Source of the DNA: Ectobius pallidus
Taxonomy: Eukaryota > Arthropoda > Insecta > Blattodea > Ectobiidae
Direction: 5' to 3'
NCBI GenBank assembly: GCA_964059195.1
Contig: CAXKWD010000004.1
Location: 120,190,043 to 120,254,042, forward strand
DNA length: 64,000 bases
The notes beneath the pieces were generated by a model. The model searched no databases, was not told where the DNA came from, and saw only the letters and a list, made by a program, of their open reading frames with translations. The position numbers and the translations under genes were made by a program. Shown here in pieces: positions 11,812-24,134 of the stretch; the stretch's first letter is position 1, and every line of letters starts with the position of its first letter.

Positions 11812-12113
11812 TTGACTGCCTGGGTGGTGTTGTGGTTAGCGTCACTGACTACAGATCCGTAGGCGCGGGATCGATCCCCGGTACCTTCTCGGATTTTCTG
11901 AGGTAGGGAGGTTTGGAACGTGGTGCACTCAGCCGTATGATTCAAATTGAGGAGCTACTTGATAGAGAAGTAGCGGCTCCGGTCTTGGAAACGGCCATTA
12001 ACGGCCGTGGGCGTCGGAATGCTGACCACTTGCCTCCAGTCCTGGCATGACGCAGCTGTCGGGTGGTATGCCTAGTCCCTTCAAGGATGTAGCGCCATGG
12101 AGTTTAGTTTAGT
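11812..12113 (+). repeat. tRNA-derived SINE (family C)
   Basis: The head shows RNA polymerase III internal promoter boxes: box A-like TGTGGTTAGCGTC near 11830 and box B GGGATCGATCCCC at 11867-11879. A body of about 230 bp follows and ends near GCGCCATGG. The near-repeat TTCTTAAAG (11803-11811) and TCCTTAAAG (12114-12122) is a plausible target duplication. It has no coding capacity. Confidence 0.75.
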
Positions 12114-12322
12114 TCCTTAAAGGTATTAAAAGGAATATGAATAAGGATTTTTAGTATTTGGTTTTTTTTTTCAAGAGTCATATTTTTTGGAAGCGAATAC
12201 CATTATACTGAAGATGGAGGAATCGTGTTCCTCTGAAACGTCCAACTCACTCACCTGGCTAGCAACGCGAGAACAGTAGGCCTATTCAGATCATACATAA
12301 GGAAAACCTCAATTATGTGTAC
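12114..12322. other. Intergenic flank of the LTR element
   Basis: No gene seen. The stretch just before 12322 continues across the LTR insertion into 18519 onward, and that rejoined sequence resembles the duplicated copy near 36550. Confidence 0.45.
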
Positions 12323-14107
12323 TGTAACCCCCTCCCACCCACTCGGTCACCAGACAACAACATTCTTCTTTCTTCAATCAGCTGGGCACCATATTCTTCC
12401 TCAGAGGCACTGTAAATTTGACCGAGGGAAGGGGAAACAAGAGGAAATACGAAGAGCCTGGAGATGACTTCCAGCCTCTTCGCCTAGAAAGAAGTACAAC
12501 TTTACTTCTCATGGAAGCTAATATAAAATGTATTAAAATAAAGTAGAATTACATACAAAATGTGAACATGTGTTAGACAGTGGAACAAAAGTGTGAATAA
12601 GAAATATTAAAACCTGAAATAAATACTGAAACTATTACATTCATGACATGTTGACTGAAGGTCCTCAAATAAATTTAAAACACTTTAGAGTGAAGCCCTT
12701 TTACAATTACAAGTTTAAATCCTGGAAAGGAAATCAATTAGTATACATTTAAATAACCCTTTTAGAATTTAAATAACAAGGTTCGGTGTGAAGCACCTTT
12801 TTGAAATCTATAATTCTTTTCATACAAACTTCTAATGATAAGCAAATAAATCAAATTTACAGATTCAGTGATCCAAAAATTTAAAGATCTGATACAATTT
12901 ACACATGGGATCACTGAAATAGTTAAGTCAATTTCATATTTCCAAAGAAAGCAATAATTTTAAAATTATAATAAATATTAAATAATATACAAGCCCTCAA
13001 AATTTATAATAACATACCTTAACATTTCATGCATCCATCCTAACATTCCCGGCGCCGACATACATACTTAAATCTCACTCCATGCTGACAAAACAATCCT
13101 AAATAAAAATACTGGCCTTTCCCATTCATTCACTAGGCCAGGCTCATTTGCAACATGAAATCAAATACGGAGACAAGAAATAAAAGCAAGACAAATAAAT
13201 TTAGAAAAACACCACATGCTTCAAGGTAAGAGAAAGACGTAGGAACTGCACACAAATAAAATTACAAACCGACCTTCACAACAAAATCCCAGCATGCAAT
13301 TAATTAATTTCACAGTCTTGCATAATTTACTCTAAATAATGATGGTGGCCAAACAAACTTTATCTCGTTATATCACAGACATCTTCCATGCGAAAACAAT
13401 CAAAATACGTTTACTGACAACTACCACGCCACCATCACAACACAAAATGCAATAGACACAAAACGCATGCTTGGGCACTCCTAAAATAAAATATATACAG
13501 AACAATGCAGTTCCCACATATCAACAAATTACTTCATAATATACAAACTAACACATACCTTGAAACATGGGCAGAGATGAGAAAACCGAAAGGAGCCTAA
13601 CAAGAATGGCGCCAAACACACTACATCGTTACATATTGTTGTTCTCCGGATTCATGCTAGGCAAATGAGAACGATTTACAGGGCGCTTTTCCTTTTATAG
13701 AAATACGACTAATGACGTCACACTCATACTGCAGCGACGGCCATCATGAATTCTAAACAAATCACACATACTGTAACAATCTAGCAAAACAAAACGGAAT
13801 CGCCAATCATAAGGACTAATACATTCAAACTAGGCAGCTCACGGCCGAGTGGGAGAGAAATACTGCCACGCGGCAAGAGCCAGCAATGATGCCAGACAGC
13901 TGTAAATGAACAGTGTTGCCGAAACGGAGCAATGACACATCAGCTGATCAAAAAGGCAGACTTTTAAATACTCTTCTCTGCCTAGATTACATACTATTAT
14001 TGCATGATTCTGGGCTATTAAGATTTACTATAATAACTATAAACTCTCACATGAGGAAAACACTAAACTGTAGCAATTAAATAACATTTGAAAAATGAAT
14101 TGCTACA
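12323..14107 (-). repeat. LARD 3' LTR (left)
   Basis: This is the left 1785-bp LTR, TGTAACC...GCTACA, the 3' LTR in the element's minus orientation. No conserved coding region lies inside it. Confidence 0.9.
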
Positions 14108-16733
14108 ATCTCTAGCCCCCAAAGAGGAATATATGGTCTACATATATTCCACACTAAAGTCAGACTGAGACACTGAAACCAGAGTGTCCCAAAAACTGAA
14201 AAGGCATACTCCAAGATCGGCCTGACCACTTTTGAGCACCAAAAACTATGAAGTTTCATACCTTCATGCAAGTGTCCCCTTTACTTGCATAACATACTTC
14301 AAGATTCGCTTGGTAGTGTCCAGACTACATGCTCACTGACCCCTACTGATGCCTTCATGGAGGCGAGACGCAGGACCCGTTGCATCTACTAGCCTCCAAC
14401 AGCAGACAGGTCAGCTGGCCAGGATCCAGATTCATGGCAGTAGCCCACAGCTTAAGGCACCTCAGTGCAACAGAATCTGCTTCAGCGGATAGGCCATCCT
14501 GTGAAAATAAGCTTAGCGGCAGATAATTGAACTCACAGAAACAACAACATGAGAAAAACCCTTTTCCTAACTTTCTACTAAGGAAATTTAAATTAAGTTT
14601 GAAATATGCTGCCAGAAAAATTACAGTAATGATGTGTGTACTAAAATTAAATAACATGACTGTATTTTAAAAAAATTAAGAATTTCCTAACCTCATATTC
14701 ATTCATACATGCACTCTTTTTACTTAGACACTTCACACAACATTTCATACAACAATTTAAATTACCAATTATCCTACTCACATAAGCTACAATGCCTTAA
14801 CCTATAAATAAATAATTCAATTTTCACTGGGTTTGTTTCCAAAAAAAAAAAGAAAAGTCAAATTCTAGGTTATAATTTCAGGTTCATATTTTACCTGATC
14901 TCTATATACAATGATAAATCAGAAGTGTCTTTGGCCCGAGAGAAGCAGAAAGAAGCCCCCATAAGCCTCCTTCTACAAGAGCACAGCACGGCTTACTCTT
15001 GCTGAAAATCTTAACATACAGCATGGCCAAGAACAAAAGACAAAATCAAGGCTGTGGAGGAAGTCAAAATCATGTAAAATCATTTATATCTTCGCAGCAG
15101 GGTTCTTATGATTCAGAGTGGACCTTACCACACTGACAAGACAGGCGGACATCCAGAAAAGTCTCCTCCAAACTATCGAACAAGACCACCACGTCTCCAA
15201 GAACAAAACTACCAAGGCAAAAGACAAAACGATTCGGTCCTCAGGACACAAGAAACAGTAGTAAGTATTCCACGTCATTCTGGACAATACAAATCTACAG
15301 TACGGTAAGCATATAAGCTTAAACAGCCACAATAACTCAAGAACCTAAGTGGGCGTGTCCCTACAATAGGCTTTTTGGAGAAAACTCAATATTGCCCCCC
15401 ATAAGGCTATTGAGCCAAGCTCTCCCCTCGAGAATTGTTATAAGGCTGAGTCCAAAGAAAACTCCTTCCGAGTATCTCCGAACAGTAACAGTAGAAAGAG
15501 GGCTCCTAAAGTCCCTGGAGGCCTACCAGGACCCGACCGGATACGTCTACGGTCTAAGCCACTCTATTCCTACAGTATTATTACTACAACTGCAACATAT
15601 GCAGCTCTGCCACACCATCCAGGTGCAGGAAAACAAAACTCTAACATAACCTAACCTTTTTACTCCTCACTTTGAACTCACAAGTTTGAATAAACAGAAA
15701 CCAGCTGATCTGAGTGTGTGCTCCACTTTGGAAACGGTCATATAAGTCACTTGTCAGTCCTAGGTCAAAGTCAGTCATAAGTCTTTTCTTCTGCTTAACA
15801 CCACACAAACCAGAAGTAACATGCTTAAACAAACTTCCATAGTGTATAATTCTTGTATTATTTTAGACAAATCCGGGATATAAAATGTTACTTAAAACTC
15901 CACTGGCAGAAAGATTTAACCAGAAACAGCAAGCCTTATGCTTAGCTGCCAAAGAGCAAAGCCTATCATGGACACTCAAGAATATGCACCCTATAGAGAA
16001 GAATTTATTAAAACCAGACAGGCAAAACTAGAAGGAACTACCTGAAAGGCTATTCTAACCTCACATTTGCTATTTGAAGCTGCACTGAATGAAATATTAC
16101 ACAGAAACTAAATCACTGGCACATTGAGTGACCTTAGGCCTAATTTTTAAGATAAATTTTCCTCATATAGGTAATGCTTCAATTGAAAAACAGAACTGGC
16201 ACGACACACCAGATTTACAGTTAACACTGGAAAAGCCAATTTTCTAACAGATATAGCCTACACACAAAATAAATAAAAAAAAATAAAGAAAAAACTTACC
16301 AAATAGGCTAACTGAAGACTGGCTGAACCAGCTAACTCCTACTGACATCTGAAGTTACAGAAACTTCTTTTTTTTTCCTTCACAAGACCTCACAAGCTGC
16401 TGCAAGCCACTTCCCTGTTTAGCTGGAGGCAACTGACTGTTGGAGCCTACTGACAGCTAGAAACAGGCTCATGAAAGCCTCAGACCAACAGCAAGATGAG
16501 ACATGAAAAGTAAGTTTCATAATATTAGTTGAAGTACATGGAAACAAACCCCACACAAATATAAAAATACACTTTCATACACAATAAATAATACACTGCA
16601 TAAAATAAAATTAAAATTTTGTATAATGCTTCAGAGTTGTACACAAAATTTCCACTGTCATAACTACTGTTAAAAGAAAAAGCAAGAGCGTGGACGAAAC
16701 CAATGGTTATTAACCACCGCTCTGCTTACCAAT
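14108..16733 (-). other. LARD internal region, non-coding
   Basis: This 2.6-kb interior has only short open stretches without resemblance to Gag or Pol (for example 14355-14657 minus, 15392-15649 plus). Near the 5' LTR the sequence 16684-16728 can fold: GCAGAGCG...CGCTCTTGC around GGTTAATAACC. Its role is unknown and may be packaging or priming structure. Confidence 0.7.
16715..16732 (-). promoter_or_regulatory. Putative primer-binding site of the LARD
   Basis: On the minus strand TGGTAAGCAGAGCGGTGG lies two bases from the 5' LTR end (GGTTACA-AT-TGG). The leading TGG is the complement of a tRNA CCA end. I do not recognise the matching tRNA. Confidence 0.5.
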
Positions 16734-18518
16734 TGTAACCCCCTCCCACCCACTCGGTCACCAGACAACAACATTCTTCTTTCTTCAATCAGCTGGGCAC
16801 CATATTCTTCCTCAGAGGCACTGTAAATTTGACCGAGGGAAGGGGAAACAAGAGGAAATACGAAGAGCCTGGAGATGACTTCCAGCCTCTTCGCCTAGAA
16901 AGAAGTACAACTTTACTTCTCGTGGAAGCTAATATAAAATGTATTAAAATAAAGTAGAATTACATACAAAATGTGAACATGTGTTAGACAGTGGAACAAA
17001 AGTGTGAATAAGAAATATTAAAACCTGAAATAAATACTGAAACTATTACATTCATGACATGTTGACTGAAGGTCCTCAAATAAATTTAAAACACTTTAGA
17101 GTGAAGCCCTTTTACAATTACAAGTTTAAATCCTGGAAAGGAAATCAATTAGTATACATTTAAATAACCCTTTTAGAATTTAAATAACAAGGTTCGGTGT
17201 GAAGCACCTTTTTGAAATCTATAATTCTTTTCATACAAACTTCTAATGATAAGCAAATAAATCAAATTTACAGATTCAGTGATCCAAAAATTTAAAGATC
17301 TGATACAATTTACACATGGGATCACTGAAATAGTTAAGTCAATTTCATATTTCCAAAGAAAGCAATAATTTTAAAATTATAATAAATATTAAATAATATA
17401 CAAGCCCTCAAAATTTATAATAACATACCTTAACATTTCATGCATCCATCCTAACATTCCCGGCGCCGACATACATACTTAAATCTCACTCCATGCTGAC
17501 AAAACAATCCTAAATAAAAATACTGGCCTTTCCCATTCATTCACTAGGCCAGGCTCATTTGCAACATGAAATCAAATACGGAGACAAGAAATAAAAGCAA
17601 GACAAATAAATTTAGAAAAACACCACATGCTTCAAGGTAAGAGAAAGACGTAGGAACTGCACACAAATAAAATTACAAACCGACCTTCACAACAAAATCC
17701 CAGCATGCAATTAATTAATTTCACAGTCTTGCATAATTTACTCTACATAATGATGGTGGCCAAACAAACTTTATCTCGTTATATCACAGACATCTTCCAT
17801 GCGAAAACAATCAAAATACGTTTACTGACAACTACCACGCCACCATCACAACACAAAATGTAATAGACACAAAACGCATGCTTGGGCACTCCTAAAATAA
17901 AATATATACAGAACAATGCAGTTCCCACATATCAACAAATTACTTCATAATATACAAACTAACACATACCTTGAAACATGGGCAGAGATGAGAAAACCGA
18001 AAGGAGCCTAACAAGAATGGCGCCAAACACACTACATCGTTACATATTGTTGTTCTCCGGATTCATGCTAGGCAAATGAGAACGATTTACAGGGCGCTTT
18101 TCCTTTTATAGAAATACGACTAATGACGTCACACTCATACTGCAGCGACGGCCATCATGAATTCTAAACAAATCACACATACTGTAACAATCTAGCAAAA
18201 CAAAACGGAATCGCCAATCATAAGGACTAATACATTCAAACTAGGCAGCTCACGGCCGAGTGGGAGAGAAATACTGCCACGCGGCAAGAGCCAGCAATGA
18301 TGCCAGACAGCTGTAAATGAACAGTGTTGCCGAAACGGAGCAATGACACATCAGCTGATCAAAAAGGCAGACTTTTAAATACTCTTCTCTGCCTAGATTA
18401 CATACTATTATTGCATGATTCTGGGCTATTAAGATTTACTATAATAACTATAAACTCTCACATGAGGAAAACACTAAACTGTAGCAATTAAATAACATTT
18501 GAAAAATGAATTGCTACA
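16734..18518 (-). repeat. LARD 5' LTR (right)
   Basis: This 1785-bp partner of 12323-14107 is nearly identical to it. In minus orientation it would hold the promoter. Confidence 0.9.
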
Positions 18519-21040
18519 GTACTCTCCATTACATATTCAGAGTTTCATAAGGTGATACTGAAATTATTTGTATCTTTTCTGGTTAAACTAAATTTGGAAA
18601 TCTTTTTCAAACATGAGGTTTATGACGGATTTAGAACTTATATTACGTAGGTTCAAACTGTCTTTCCCTTTGAAGTTTCTATAACTTGCACAAGTAACTA
18701 GTCTGTAGCCAGTTAAGTGTTTCCCCTTCTAATAATAGTATGCATTAAATGAACGACAAATTAGAGTTTGTAAAATTGGTATGTATTGCTTTCGGTTTAG
18801 TTTGTACGGTCAGCCAAAGAAAAATATAGACATTTCTAACCCTATTTCAGTCCAGTTCAGAAATATTCTATGATTTCTCATATTAACGACAATCGCATAA
18901 AAAGTGCCACATGGAGTTAACAGGCCATATTTCACATGCTTCTGAGATATATAATATACACTTTTAATATTGTTATATAAGTCTATCTGAAACATAAATG
19001 TTTATTATTAATAGCTTACTCTTATTGAAGTTTATAATAATACGTCTAGTAAACAATTCATTAACACTAATGTAAATAAATACCCTTCACAAACTCTATA
19101 GTCACAATTCCACCTATAGTGACAATTACTACCATCGTATGGGTTTATTAAATACTGACAAATATTTATCATTAACGTGTGTTTACTTACCACGAGTTTT
19201 CTGAAGGTATGAAATGTTGTATGAGAATTGCAGATATCCATTTAGCCCGTGTCGATTCATTTTGGGGAAATTTAAACACTTGGACAGACTCTCCGTTGGC
19301 TTTATTACTATATATTACATCGAGAAACACCAAACTTATCAGACATTTTCCCTATTTCTGTATAAAAATACAAATTTCATCCTGCATAACGTATGTAATG
19401 ACTGACTGATGCATTTTCAGTAGCAAACCCGGCCTGCTATCGAATCGGTTGACTGGTACCGGAGTAACGACTATTTAACGGTCACATGCTCGTTAAATTA
19501 CAAATCATCACTACTCTACGCATGTGACCAAAATCAATAGGCTTCGACCCATGAAGACTGTAAATGCATATCACAAGTTTCATGAAAATCCGATAAAGCG
19601 TATGCGCGTTATCGCGCGTACAAACACACGGACAGACACAGGACAGACATTCTCCCGTCCACCATACATTCTCAGAAAATACCATTCTCGAATTTAATAA
19701 TTAATTACGTTTATGATAGGCCCTTAATACATCTACTAAAAATAAAAATGGTGTTTGGTAATATAAAAAGCCTGAACAGAGTGAAGACAAAACAATTCCA
19801 TTTTGTTAACAATATGGTTGCACCCTTCCTTCTTGGCTGCAGTTGCTAAACTGCATTTCCAGAGCCTGCGAACGTGGACGCGAAGGATAGGATTTTCTAT
19901 TATTCCTTTCAACATTAATGTAGCATTCCAAGTTATGAATTTCACACATATTGCAATCAATATCTGATCGCAAAGGAATAACAGACGTTAGGCTCCGTTA
20001 TCGATGTTGTGTATTAAACAAAGCAGCGATTCACCAAAGACCAGTTCTATTTGCTCCAATTTGCCAAAATAGTTAATTTAGTATTACGACAAAATACTGC
20101 ATTTTATTGGAACGTTATATATATCTTGGTAACCCTTGGATAGGGCTGCAATAATCATTATGATCTTCTTGTCTCTCAAAAACCAAAAGTTTAATTTTCA
20201 GCTAAGACCTGGTCTGTGGTCCTATGATTTTCTTTAATAATACCTTTTCCTTAACACGAAAATCGGCATTACGGTGATTTTCACGATACACAAACGTCAT
20301 GAACCCTTTTCTTTTCCTGCGCTAACCTTCTGCACAGTGTTCGCGTGTTTCTTTCAATTGATGTGCAGTCTTTAGCCCTGTCAATTCCTTTAAATTATGT
20401 TTTACATTTGACACTGTAATCATAATTGTCACTTGACACTAACACTAAAGCACTTTCTTTCTTACGCAGTCACCTCCTGCATAATTTTGGCGTTGTCCTG
20501 TTCAATTGTAGGTCCTACAGCATCGGTTGGTTAACCTTCCCGTTAATCGTCGTGATGAAAGCCAGTGTATCCTGCAGAAATTAGTTAATTTTAAATGTTA
20601 CTTTCACTGTAATATTGATTTTTTATTTATTATATTCTTGCATGTAGCCTACTTGTACTATAAAAATGAGAAATGATATCTGTAAAACGAAATTACGCGT
20701 ATACCTTTAGAATTGTGTTAATTCCTTATCCACATACAGCAAATGTTGGAATACTAGGCCTATGTTGATTGATCAGTCATGAAATTAATTCTGTACAGCA
20801 CATTTATATACTTACAGTACATTTCTCTGATATTATTTCATTGGTGTTAGCCTATGAATTTCTCCTCTGTTTTAAGATATTCAAATCCATATTTATAACT
20901 TTTCAAATAATATGATTAAGTTATATAAATTTCAATAAATTTACTGATATGCAAATGCGCATTGTGTTTCCATGTAAACTGTTGTTGAAATATAATGGAT
21001 TGTTAAAACTTTGTGCTATTTTCAATTGTAAATACTGTTT
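18519..21040 (+). repeat. Ancient segmental duplication, left copy
   Basis: Many blocks recur in the same order and orientation at about 36545-39945. Examples are GTCAGCCAAAGAAAAAT (18812 and 36877), CGTGGACGCGAAGGATAGGA (19873 and 37184), ACAGACGTTAG (19981 and 37290), GGTCTGTGGTCCTATGATTT (20213 and 39158) and ATGGATTGTT near 20995 and 39907. Overall identity looks moderate, so the duplication is old. No gene was recognised. The LARD inserted near its left edge. Confidence 0.7.
19425..19690 (+). repeat. Degraded interspersed repeat, 3'-end type
   Basis: The sequence ACAAGTTTCATGAAAATCCG (19572-19591) followed by GCGCGTTATCGCGCGT and a CACGGACAGACACAGGACAGAC-type run (first 20: CACGGACAGACACAGGACAG) resembles the 3' half of the ACTAGCTG repeats at 37.4 and 47.8 kb. 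It lies inside the left duplication copy and is absent from the right copy at the matching place. Confidence 0.45.
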
Positions 21041-21075
21041 AATATAACTCTCTCCTTCTGTGTAATGTTTAGTTT

Positions 21076-21753
21076 AACGGGCTGAGCCTTAATGCCGCAT
21101 TCACATAAAAAATTTAACCGTAAACTTAAGGACACAAAACGTAATGCAAACTTTAGCACGGCATTGAGCATTCAAAACGAAAACTTAAAAGTTGGTAATA
21201 ACCAATCACAAAATAATGAGAAAGTGAACACCCGATAAAATGGCTGCGAGAAACGAAAACACTTTCATGTATAGGCTATATTAAACACGTGTAGGCCTTT
21301 AAAAATTTACAAGTGGCAAATTTACAAGTGTATGTAGACATATGCAAATTAACAGCATATTATATGGGCTTTATTTACAATTGTATTTCATTTCTTGGGA
21401 AATGTCCAAATATTATCTCTCGATGCCGCGTCTTTGTATAATGGATTGCTTTTAACATACAGTCAACGTTACGAGTTTCTCATCCATAGACGCCATCTGT
21501 TAGCTACTTTTACTTCGTCTCCTTTTCTGTGGAACTGAGAGCTCTGATTCGTTGTATCGTTCTTTTTCACATAAACTTAACGTGAATGCTTGGCGTTTGC
21601 AAGGTTCTAAGTTGAACGTCTAATTTTACGCGATGTTTAAAGCTTAGGTGATGCATTGTGAATGGTCTCATTGAAAAACAAAGGCCCAAACTTTTAAATT
21701 TCTTTTACGTATACGGTTAATTTTTTTGTGTGTATGACCCATAACGGGCTCAG
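21076..21753. mobile_element. MITE-like element with imperfect inverted ends
   Basis: The left end ATGCCGCATTCACATAAAAA then TTTAACCGTAAAC (about 21091-21124) matches the reverse complement of the right end (about 21708-21742). Near-identical direct flanks AACGGGCTGAG (21076-21086) and AACGGGCTCAG (21743-21753) may be the target duplication, though the left copy sits five bases away from the repeat. No transposase is encoded, so superfamily is uncertain. Confidence 0.5.
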
Positions 21754-21864
21754 ATGTCACTGTCGTTCTCGTTCCTTATGTACAAAAAATCAGTGTTGTC
21801 CCCTACATTTTACAAATATATACTGCAGGCTTTCCTCGACTTACAAACTATCGCTTTGCTCAGT

Positions 21865-22230
21865 ATTCTGAGATGCAGTCATGTATTATACTGACGTTGA
21901 CATCAAAACTATGTACATTAATCTACAGAGCTATTTAAATAAATAGAGCACTGGCTAATAAATTGGAAAATTAAAATCAATGTTTCCAAAAGCTCCGTAG
22001 TAATTTTCACCAGAAAAAGACCTCAGTTAAAGCATTGTAATGCAAACATTCGATTGAAAAAAATGAATTTATATAGATGTACTTTAGACTCAAGATTCTC
22101 TTTCAAATCCCATGTAAACAACACAGCAGGCAGGCACTACTTCAACAGTTTATTATATCCTCTGTTCAAGACACTTTTCTTAAGCCTATGGATTAAAAAG
22201 ACTGATAAGAGCAAGTCTACTATATGAATT
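21865..22230 (+). pseudogene. Jockey-like reverse transcriptase relic
   Basis: Downstream of a decayed YADD-like box (YTDVD, about 21880) one frame reads EHWLINWKIKINVSKSSVVI then FTRKRPQLKHCNANIRLKK and TLDSRFSFKSHVNNT (21938-22125). This corresponds to the RT segment after YADD in Jockey elements, which usually reads W...WKIKIN..KS..V.FT.RR and LGV.LD..L....H. Only about 360 bp remains, with at least one frameshift before EHW and a stop near 22224. Confidence 0.75.
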
Positions 22231-24130
22231 TCCAGCATTTTAAGATTACTCATGGAAGGAGTAACCACGGCATCATCTTTCAACAGCTCAAAAAATAGAA
22301 CAGTGTGCACCTAAAGGAACAAATCTGAATAAACATCAGTGAATGATAGTGATTTCAAATAGGAGTAGGCAACCTACTTGATCCCCGTTCTAAGAAACAA
22401 TGAGTGAATCTAAATGTTGGTGTACAAATTAATAATTATGCATTTCCTTCATTTTAACCACTACAAATACTATTATTTCTACTAGGCTACAACTACTCCT
22501 ACTACTATTATCATGCACCATTTAACACTTACAATATTCAAAATAACATAAATAAATATTTCGGTAGTAAAAATTTGGTCCATAAATAATAATGTTATTA
22601 CGTAGGCTACCATGCAGCCATTGTGGGAGTTTCCAGCTCTCCTGCCATCTAGTATGCATATGGGCAGACATTATTGCTTTTATGGTACATGGATGCCAAC
22701 ATAAGGGGTGTGAACAACGCTTTTAAGCCATCAAGTATTTCGATTTTTGTTACCACCGTGAGAAATTTAGCGATTATAAAGATTTAACGAGTTTTAACAT
22801 TTTCAGTTTTTATCAGACTGTTTATTCATTTTTAGTACCGATAATGAAAATAGATTACATATGGTGATGACAATTTTGAAAAACTATGTGCTGTGCATTT
22901 GTATAATAGTTATTTTTTTTAATCCTTGTATATTACGGATACTTATTACCTTCACTGTTAAATTATTCTTATTACGTTTTTAATTTTGATTGTTTTTACA
23001 TGTTCGTATTTTGATTATATTCACATACCCTATAAGACTTTAAGATAAGTCTCTGTAGGGGCCTATATGTCTTATGTGGCTTTCCTGTGTAAATATCTGT
23101 GCATGCAACTAATCCCGAACAAGAGCGTTTATTCATTCCGATGCACATCTATATGTGAGTTGATAAGGGAGGGGCGAGAGAGAGAACGAGGGGGAGTAGG
23201 TTAGAAATAAAGGTGTAAGAAAAATCATGACATAACTTATTTAATAATTTCATTAACATCAGATCCTAAGTGTCTTAAGTAATTGATCATATTCTGAACT
23301 TCATGTAGACCTTTTCGGATTAAACAATTTAGAGCATACATCGTACATTGTACTCTTAATACTCACAACACACTCTTATGGAATACTGTACTTCGAGTTC
23401 CCTGATTGTACGCTTGACGAATTATTCCTAGTTTTTGTTGGTTTCTTAGTTCCCATTTACATTTTTCTTCTCGTAGGTTTAGATTTAGAGGGTGTTCTTG
23501 CCACGTTTATGTTATGAGACCAAATTTTTTCCCTCTTTCCTTAAAAACGTTTCATTACACCTTACACATCCATGGAAACCATTCTATATCATTATCATAA
23601 TTATACAGTGTAGCCTACTATTTAATATCGTGAAGCGTTAGGTAATATTACAAATGTGAAAATCTATACATATAGGTAATATACACGATCGTAACCGTTG
23701 GTACCATGAACATAAAAGAACATTTCAAACATTCAAACCTAAAACATTAATGCAACACTGAATGGAGTGATTTTTATAAATGCACCCTATCTCGAAATTA
23801 TGCGTCACATGATACCAACGTAACACAGATTTCACAAAATAATACTGGCCTACCTCTTTGGAATTCAGTAGTGAATGGACCGGTAAAGCAGAATAAAAGT
23901 ATGGTTTTAAGTAATGCAGTGAATGCCGCTTAATGTATTCGCGGATAACGTTTTCAGTCGGGCAATGCTATCAATTTTATGAACGGATTAATACTGATGC
24001 ATTGAAAAAATGTTGTTTATTGTGATCAAAGATTCGGTTTGTGTTATCATATTTTCATTTTTGCGGATTCATTTCCAAGTAGTGTACGTCATTCAAAATT
24101 CCGTTTTTAAGGGTTTCGTTTCTAACTCAA
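22231..24130. other. Intergenic, no gene seen
   Basis: This 1.9-kb stretch holds short AT-rich runs and a purine-rich GAGAGAGAACGAGGGGGAG patch near 23175. No repeat boundary or coding region was recognised. Confidence 0.45.
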
Positions 24131-24134
24131 CCGT

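Larger units (their letters stand above)
12323..18518 (-). mobile_element. Young non-autonomous LTR retrotransposon (LARD-like), 6.2 kb
   Basis: Two 1785-bp direct repeats begin TGTAACCCCC and end TTGCTACA on the plus strand, flanked by a 4-bp target duplication GTAC (12319-12322 and 18519-18522). Read on the minus strand, the 5' LTR is the right one. A PBS-like TGGTAAGCAGAGCGGTGG starts two bases inside it (16715-16732), and a G-rich stretch (about 14108-14121) precedes the 3' LTR. The 2.6-kb interior has no gag, protease, RT or integrase. I see only about three LTR differences (an A/C at the TCTAAATAAT/TCTACATAAT site, a CATGG/CGTGG, a GCAATAG/GTAATAG), so insertion was recent and needed enzymes from another element. 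Confidence 0.9.

Noticed and set aside
14355..15832. Possible gag or pol fragments inside the LARD
   Set aside because: Frames on both strands were read for RT, integrase, protease and zinc-knuckle motifs and none was found.
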